This document shows, piece by piece, positions 5,825 to 9,499 of a stretch of DNA of 9,499 bases. The position numbers were made by a program, and so were the translations under genes. The notes under the pieces were generated by a model. The model saw nothing but the letters and a program-made list of their open reading frames with translations. It did not search any database and was not told the origin of the DNA. Source of the DNA: Pseudomonas sp. (lineage in GTDB: Bacteria; Pseudomonadota; Gammaproteobacteria; Pseudomonadales; Pseudomonadaceae); assembly GCA_029239415.1 (NCBI GenBank), contig JAQZAY010000129.1, positions 1-9,499 of the forward strand, given 5' to 3'. Each line of letters opens with the position of its first letter. The first letter of the stretch is position 1.

Positions 5825-7945
5825 ATGACCCGCTCTTCGTCGAAACCCCTCGCCGTCCCCTGCGCCTTATGCTCTGCTGTTCTGGGCGTCAGCCTGGCCT
5901 GGGCCGTCCCGGTGCGCGCCGCCCAACCTGCGATCGTTGACCTGCCGGCCAGCACGGTGGACGCCGACTCCGTGCAGCATGAGGCCGAGGCGTTCACGCC
6001 GGCGACGGCCCAGGTCGCCCAATCGTCCCTGCCCTTGGCCGAGACGCCTCGCAGCGTGCAGGTCGTGTCGCGCACCGTGCTGGACAGTCAACAGGCGATG
6101 GGCCTGGCCGACGCCCTGAAGAATGTGCCGGGCGTCACCGCCGGGCAGTACGGTCGGCGCGGCTGGGACGATCTGATCATCCGCGGCCAGGTGGCCTCGG
6201 ACTCGTTGTTCGTCGACGGCCTGCGCACGGGCGTGTCCAATCGGGTGGCCGAGCAGATCGCCGGCTTCGAGCAGGTCGAAGTGCTCAAGGGGCCAGCGTC
6301 GCTGGAATATGGCCTGGTGTTGCCAGGCGGCGTGGTGAACATGGTGAGCAAGCGGCCGCGCCTAGAGCCGTTCGCCACCTTCGGCCTGAGCTACGGCAGC
6401 GACGACCTGCGCCAGGGCACCTTCGATGTCGGCACGCCCTTGTCCGACACAGGCAAGGCTGCCCTGCGGGTCAACGGCCTGCTGTCCAACGCCAACGACG
6501 ACACCGACCATGTCTGGTTCAAGAACCAGTACATCGCACCCTCGCTGACCCTCGACCTGGGCCCGGACACCGACTTCACCGTGCTCGCCAGTCACCAGGA
6601 CCGCCAGTACCTGCGCCAGCAGGGCCTGCCATTGTCCGGCTCGATCGATGGCAACCCCAACGGCGACCTGCCCCGCCGCCGTTTCACCGGTGAGCCGGAC
6701 CAGGACCCGTACCACGGCGTCTCCAACCGCATCGGCTACAGCCTGGCGCATCGCTTCGGCGACGGCTGGACCTTCAACCAGAACCTGCGCTGGCAGACCT
6801 ACCGCCTGGACGGGCAACTGGTCGCCAATGGTCGCCTGCAGGCCGACGACCGCACGCTGGCGCGCACGGCCCAGACCCAGCATTTCGACGGCGACACCCT
6901 GAGCCTGGACAACAACCTGCAGCGGGTCTTCGAGACCGCCTGGGGCGCCCATGACCTGACCTTCGGCGTCGACTACCTGCGCAGCCGGGAAAGCAACCGT
7001 ACCGTCACCTGCAAAGTGGGCAGCCTGAACGTCTACGCGCCACGCTATGGCCAGGCCATCACCTGCCCGGCGACGCCGCGCACCTGGACCGACACCACGG
7101 TGCGCATGGTCGGCAGCTACCTGCGCGACAGCTACCAGATCGACGACCGCTGGCTGGTCACGGCCGGCCTGCGGCATGACCACAGCGACACCTATGGTGA
7201 CAACCACCTCACCGACCGTCGCACCAGCAGCCCGGCCAGCGCCACCACCGGTGCGGTCGCGGTGATGTACGAGCTGCTGCCGAACGTGCGTCCCTACCTG
7301 AGCTTCGCCACCTCGTTCTACCCGAACACGGGCACGGATGTCGCCGGCAAGACCTTCGAGCCGGAAAAGGGCCGCCAGTGGGAAGCCGGGGTGAAGTTCG
7401 ACCTGGTGCCGGGCAGTACCTTGCTGACCGTCGCCGCCTTCGACCTGCGTCGGCAGAACGTGCTGCAGGACGACCCGCTCAACGATGGCTTCAGCGTGGC
7501 CATCGGCGAGCAGCGCACCCAGGGCGCCGAGCTGGAGCTGACCGCCGACCTGAACGATCGGCTCAGCCTGCTGGCCGGCTACGCCTACACCTGGGCCATC
7601 ATCACCGACGACGGCGACCAGCAGCCCTCGACCGTGGGCGATCGCCTGGCCAACGTGCCGCGCCACAGCGCGAACCTGTTCGCCCGCTACCGTTTCGATG
7701 GCTCGCCACTGGGCTGGGAGGTCAACGGCGGCCTCAATGCGGTCGGCGAACGCTACACCAATGGCTACTCATTGCCCGGCTATGCGGTGGTCGACGCCGG
7801 GATCGCCTATGGCACGCCACACTGGCGCACCGCGTTGAACGTCAAGAACCTGTTCGACCAGCACTACTATGCCGGGGGCCTGGCCCAGGCCGTTGCGCTG
7901 GACAACGACCGTACGGCGGTGATGTCGGTCACCTACCGCTACTGA
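5825..7945 (+). CDS. TonB-dependent siderophore-type outer-membrane receptor
   Basis: The protein has 706 residues. A Sec signal peptide ends near residues 32-34 (VRAAQ). A short linker follows, including a possible TonB box around VDLPASTVDA. The plug is at ~73-178 (ETPRSVQVV, LADALKNVPGV, IIRGQ, then VEVLKGPASLEYG and GGVVNMVSKRP). The 22-strand barrel runs from ~183 to the end, closing with VTYRY, whose terminal aromatic residue is the usual outer-membrane insertion signal. There is no N-terminal STN signalling domain, so it is a transporter rather than a transducer with an ECF sigma system. C396 and C414 lie 18 residues apart in a likely surface loop and may form a disulfide, as in FhuA-type loops. 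The ligand is unknown; a ferric siderophore is most likely. The ATG at 5825 is preferred because it starts directly at the signal peptide and has GAG six bases upstream. An in-frame ATG at 5780 lacks a ribosome site. Confidence 0.92.
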   Translation: MTRSSSKPLAVPCALCSAVLGVSLAWAVPVRAAQPAIVDLPASTVDADSVQHEAEAFTPATAQVAQSSLPLAETPRSVQVVSRTVLDSQQAMGLADALKNVPGVTAGQYGRRGWDDLIIRGQVASDSLFVDGLRTGVSNRVAEQIAGFEQVEVLKGPASLEYGLVLPGGVVNMVSKRPRLEPFATFGLSYGSDDLRQGTFDVGTPLSDTGKAALRVNGLLSNANDDTDHVWFKNQYIAPSLTLDLGPDTDFTVLASHQDRQYLRQQGLPLSGSIDGNPNGDLPRRRFTGEPDQDPYHGVSNRIGYSLAHRFGDGWTFNQNLRWQTYRLDGQLVANGRLQADDRTLARTAQTQHFDGDTLSLDNNLQRVFETAWGAHDLTFGVDYLRSRESNRTVTCKVGSLNVYAPRYGQAITCPATPRTWTDTTVRMVGSYLRDSYQIDDRWLVTAGLRHDHSDTYGDNHLTDRRTSSPASATTGAVAVMYELLPNVRPYLSFATSFYPNTGTDVAGKTFEPEKGRQWEAGVKFDLVPGSTLLTVAAFDLRRQNVLQDDPLNDGFSVAIGEQRTQGAELELTADLNDRLSLLAGYAYTWAIITDDGDQQPSTVGDRLANVPRHSANLFARYRFDGSPLGWEVNGGLNAVGERYTNGYSLPGYAVVDAGIAYGTPHWRTALNVKNLFDQHYYAGGLAQAVALDNDRTAVMSVTYRY

Positions 7946-8031
7946 GCCTTCCGGGAGCGCTGCGGGTCGAGATCTTGCGTCGCCGTGCATTCTGGCCCAA
8001 GCTCGACGTTCCGCTCAGGCTGGGTCGTCCG

Positions 8032-9087
8032 ATGTCACCGCGCTACCGTTTGCTGATCGCCGTTTCGCTCCTGGTCATCGTGCCAGGGGTGCTCGGTTAT
8101 CTGTGGCACGAACCGCCCGCCCCTGCACCCCGTGTGCCACCGCACAGCTATCACCAGGCACTGCGTCAGGCGCACCAAGGCCAGCCGGGTGCGGCACGGG
8201 TGCTGTATCAGCAACTGCAACGTGCCGACCTGGCGCCCGACCGACAGGTGGCCTTGCTTGCCGAACTGCCTCACTACCCTTCGCCCCAGGCCTTGAAGCT
8301 CGCGCAGGATGCCCTCGAGGATGCCGATCCCGGCGTGCGTCAGGCCGCTATTCTCAGCGTCCGTGGCTTGCTCTCGGACTCGCAACGCAGCCTGGTGCTG
8401 GGCCCCTTGCTGGACGACGACGAGCAGTCGGTCCGCTTCGCCGCCGTGGATGCATTGCTGGGGCTGGCGCCGGACGACATCGGCGTGTACTTCGGCCCGC
8501 TTCAGGAGGTGCTGGAGCAGTACCAGCAGGTGCTCGAGCAGCAGCCCGAGCAGCCTGCCGCGCAAGTCCATCTGGCACGCCTGTACCTGCACGAACGCGC
8601 CTTCGATGCAGCGGCCAAAGCCCTGGATCGCGCCCTGGCACGAGAGGCTGAGAATCTGGACGCCCTGATACAGCGAGTTCGGCTGCTGGAGGGCCGAGGC
8701 CAACAGGACGCCTCGCGGCAAGTGCTGGCCGAGGCGCTGGTCCGCCACCCGGACGCGGCCGTGCTGCAATATGAACTCGGTCGCTGGTTGCGGCGTCACG
8801 ACCAGGACGAATACGCCTTGCTGGCCTTCTCACGTGCGGTCGAACTGGGGCCGCGCAACCCCGACTATCGGTATGCCCTGGCCACGACCCTACACCGCCT
8901 GGACCAGGTGGAGGCGGCGCAGAAACAGCTCGAGACCCTCGTCGATCAACAACCGGCCAACCGCAAGGCCCGGGTACTGTTGATCCAGTACTGGAAGGAA
9001 ACCGGGCAGTTGCAGAACGTTCAGGTCCTGCTGGCGCAACTGGAGCAGCAGAACCCGGACGACCCACTGGTGCAGCAGGGTCTGTGA
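8032..9087 (+). CDS. Membrane-anchored HEAT/TPR repeat protein
   Basis: This 351-residue protein has an N-terminal hydrophobic anchor (~7-24, RLLIAVSLLVIVPGVLGYLW), so it is probably held in the inner membrane with the rest in the periplasm. Residues ~86-146 look like two HEAT-like helical repeats (DPGVRQAAILSVRGLL and QSVRFAAVDALLGL). Residues ~175-343 form about five TPR units with the usual A/G, L and P spacing. It contains no cysteine and no CXXCH, so it carries no heme of its own. Such repeats are protein-protein scaffolds; no enzyme motif is seen. It starts 86 bp after the receptor stop codon with no terminator between them, so co-transcription is plausible. The ribosome site before the ATG is poor, so an alternative upstream start in the same frame is possible. 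No specific function is recognised. Confidence 0.8.
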   Translation: MSPRYRLLIAVSLLVIVPGVLGYLWHEPPAPAPRVPPHSYHQALRQAHQGQPGAARVLYQQLQRADLAPDRQVALLAELPHYPSPQALKLAQDALEDADPGVRQAAILSVRGLLSDSQRSLVLGPLLDDDEQSVRFAAVDALLGLAPDDIGVYFGPLQEVLEQYQQVLEQQPEQPAAQVHLARLYLHERAFDAAAKALDRALAREAENLDALIQRVRLLEGRGQQDASRQVLAEALVRHPDAAVLQYELGRWLRRHDQDEYALLAFSRAVELGPRNPDYRYALATTLHRLDQVEAAQKQLETLVDQQPANRKARVLLIQYWKETGQLQNVQVLLAQLEQQNPDDPLVQQGL

Positions 9088-9114
9088 CCTTCCTGATGCG
9101 CCAGGCGCAGAAGG
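9088..9114 (+). terminator. Stem-loop directly after the HEAT/TPR gene
   Basis: CCTTC (9088-9092) pairs with GAAGG (9110-9114), and TGCG with CGCA within the 13-base palindrome TGCGCCAGGCGCA (9097-9109), leaving a 4-base bulge on one side. It begins right after the stop codon, but no T-run follows, so termination would be weak or factor-dependent. Confidence 0.3.
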
Positions 9115-9138
9115 GCCTGTACCCAGGATCATCACGCC

Positions 9139-9155
9139 AAGCCCTGCGAGGGCCT
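9139..9155 (-). terminator. Short hairpin after the deaminase gene
   Basis: On the minus strand AGGCCCT pairs with AGGGCTT around a CGC loop. One pair is a G-U wobble that forms only in the minus-strand RNA, pointing to use in that direction. Only two T residues end the stem, so it is a weak candidate terminator for the deaminase in the 81-bp convergent gap. Confidence 0.3.
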
Positions 9156-9168
9156 GATGTACCCGCTG

Positions 9169-9499
9169 TCAGTGGCCGATGTCTTCGTGCCACAACGTCG
9201 GGTCGCGTTCGATGAAGGCGTTCATCAACGCTCGACAGGTGTCGTCGTTCAAGACCTCCACCTCGACTCCACGGCTACGTAACAATGACTCTTCGCCCAG
9301 GAACGTCTGGTGTTCTCCCACGATGACCTTGGGTATGCCATAGAGCAGGATGGCGCCACTGCACATGGCGCAAGGCGACAGGGTGGTATAAAGCGTGGAT
9401 TCCCGATACACCTCGGCACGCTGACGGCCGGCATTTTCCAGCGCGTCCATTTCGCCGTGCAGCACGGCGCTGCCTGCCTGTACGCGGCGGTTGTGCCCA
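9169..9499 (-). CDS. Cytosine deaminase, yeast Fcy1-like (5' end outside window)
   Basis: The 109 visible residues cover the C-terminal two thirds of a zinc-dependent deaminase; by comparison with the 158-residue yeast Fcy1, about 48 N-terminal residues lie beyond the window. The enzyme converts cytosine to uracil and ammonia in cytoplasmic pyrimidine salvage. The zinc site is complete: HGE (histidine ligand and catalytic glutamate) and SPCAMC (two cysteine ligands). Similarity to Fcy1 is strong throughout: GHN near the visible start, the LENAGR stretch, LYTTLSPC, YGIPKVIVGE, TRG-like SRGVEV, and the C-terminal WHEDIGH against WFEDIGE, the tail that covers the Fcy1 active site. This sets it apart from the E. 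coli CodA amidohydrolase and from TadA or guanine deaminases, though substrate is not proven. A GTG at 9463-9465 could look like a start but sits inside the conserved domain. It is convergent with the HEAT/TPR gene. Confidence 0.88.
   Translation of the reverse strand, partial: GHNRRVQAGSAVLHGEMDALENAGRQRAEVYRESTLYTTLSPCAMCSGAILLYGIPKVIVGEHQTFLGEESLLRSRGVEVEVLNDDTCRALMNAFIERDPTLWHEDIGH

Noticed and set aside
6362..7666. A 434-codon minus-strand open frame opposite the TonB receptor
   Set aside because: Val/Ala/Gly/Gln-rich composition without motifs, entirely antisense to a confident receptor gene; a codon-bias shadow.
7378..8031. Extension of the HEAT/TPR protein upstream into the receptor gene
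   Set aside because: The frame stays open by chance. The upstream part is Arg-rich and overlaps the receptor out of frame, while a natural hydrophobic anchor begins at the ATG at 8032.
9112..9164. Near-direct repeats GGGCCTG..TACCC in the convergent gap
   Set aside because: Only two short copies differing by a 3-base insertion; compatible with chance and hairpin-related sequence, with no array or mobile-element signature.

Overview
The window looks like chromosome of a GC-rich gammaproteobacterium, most likely a Pseudomonas of the P. putida/P. fluorescens type. This is judged from the strong G/C third-position bias, the style of the TonB receptor and the Fur-like site. It is an inference from sequence character; no database search was possible.

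Layout. (1) Bases 1-1349 are a complete or near-complete IS256-family insertion sequence. It has one transposase gene, terminal inverted repeats, and a strong stem-loop just after the transposase stop codon. It is visibly less GC-rich than the rest. (2) Bases 1431-5627, minus strand, are a tightly packed three-gene operon read right to left: an ABC ATPase, a large FtsX-type permease (4-bp ATGA overlap) and an outer-membrane lipoprotein of the CrtC/AttH lipocalin-like family (11-bp overlap). The gene set resembles the Agrobacterium att ABC genes plus attH. (3) Bases 5628-5824 are a divergent control region with a Fur-box-like sequence, an overlapping sigma-70-like promoter and a separate 7-bp inverted repeat. 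(4) Bases 5825-7945, plus strand, encode a TonB-dependent siderophore-type receptor. (5) Bases 8032-9087, plus strand, encode a membrane-anchored protein with HEAT-like then TPR repeats. (6) Bases 9169-9499, minus strand, are the 3' two thirds of a cytosine deaminase closely resembling yeast Fcy1; its N-terminus lies outside the window.

How the parts may work together. The receptor would bring an iron chelate or another scarce ligand across the outer membrane with TonB energy. The divergent operon pairs an FtsX-fold (mechanotransmission or lipoprotein/lipid handling) ABC machine with a lipocalin-like outer-membrane lipoprotein, a combination that could handle a lipophilic compound in the envelope. 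The shared control region suggests that both sides may respond to iron. This functional link is the most interesting hypothesis here and is inference only. The deaminase (pyrimidine salvage) and the IS appear to be unrelated neighbours.
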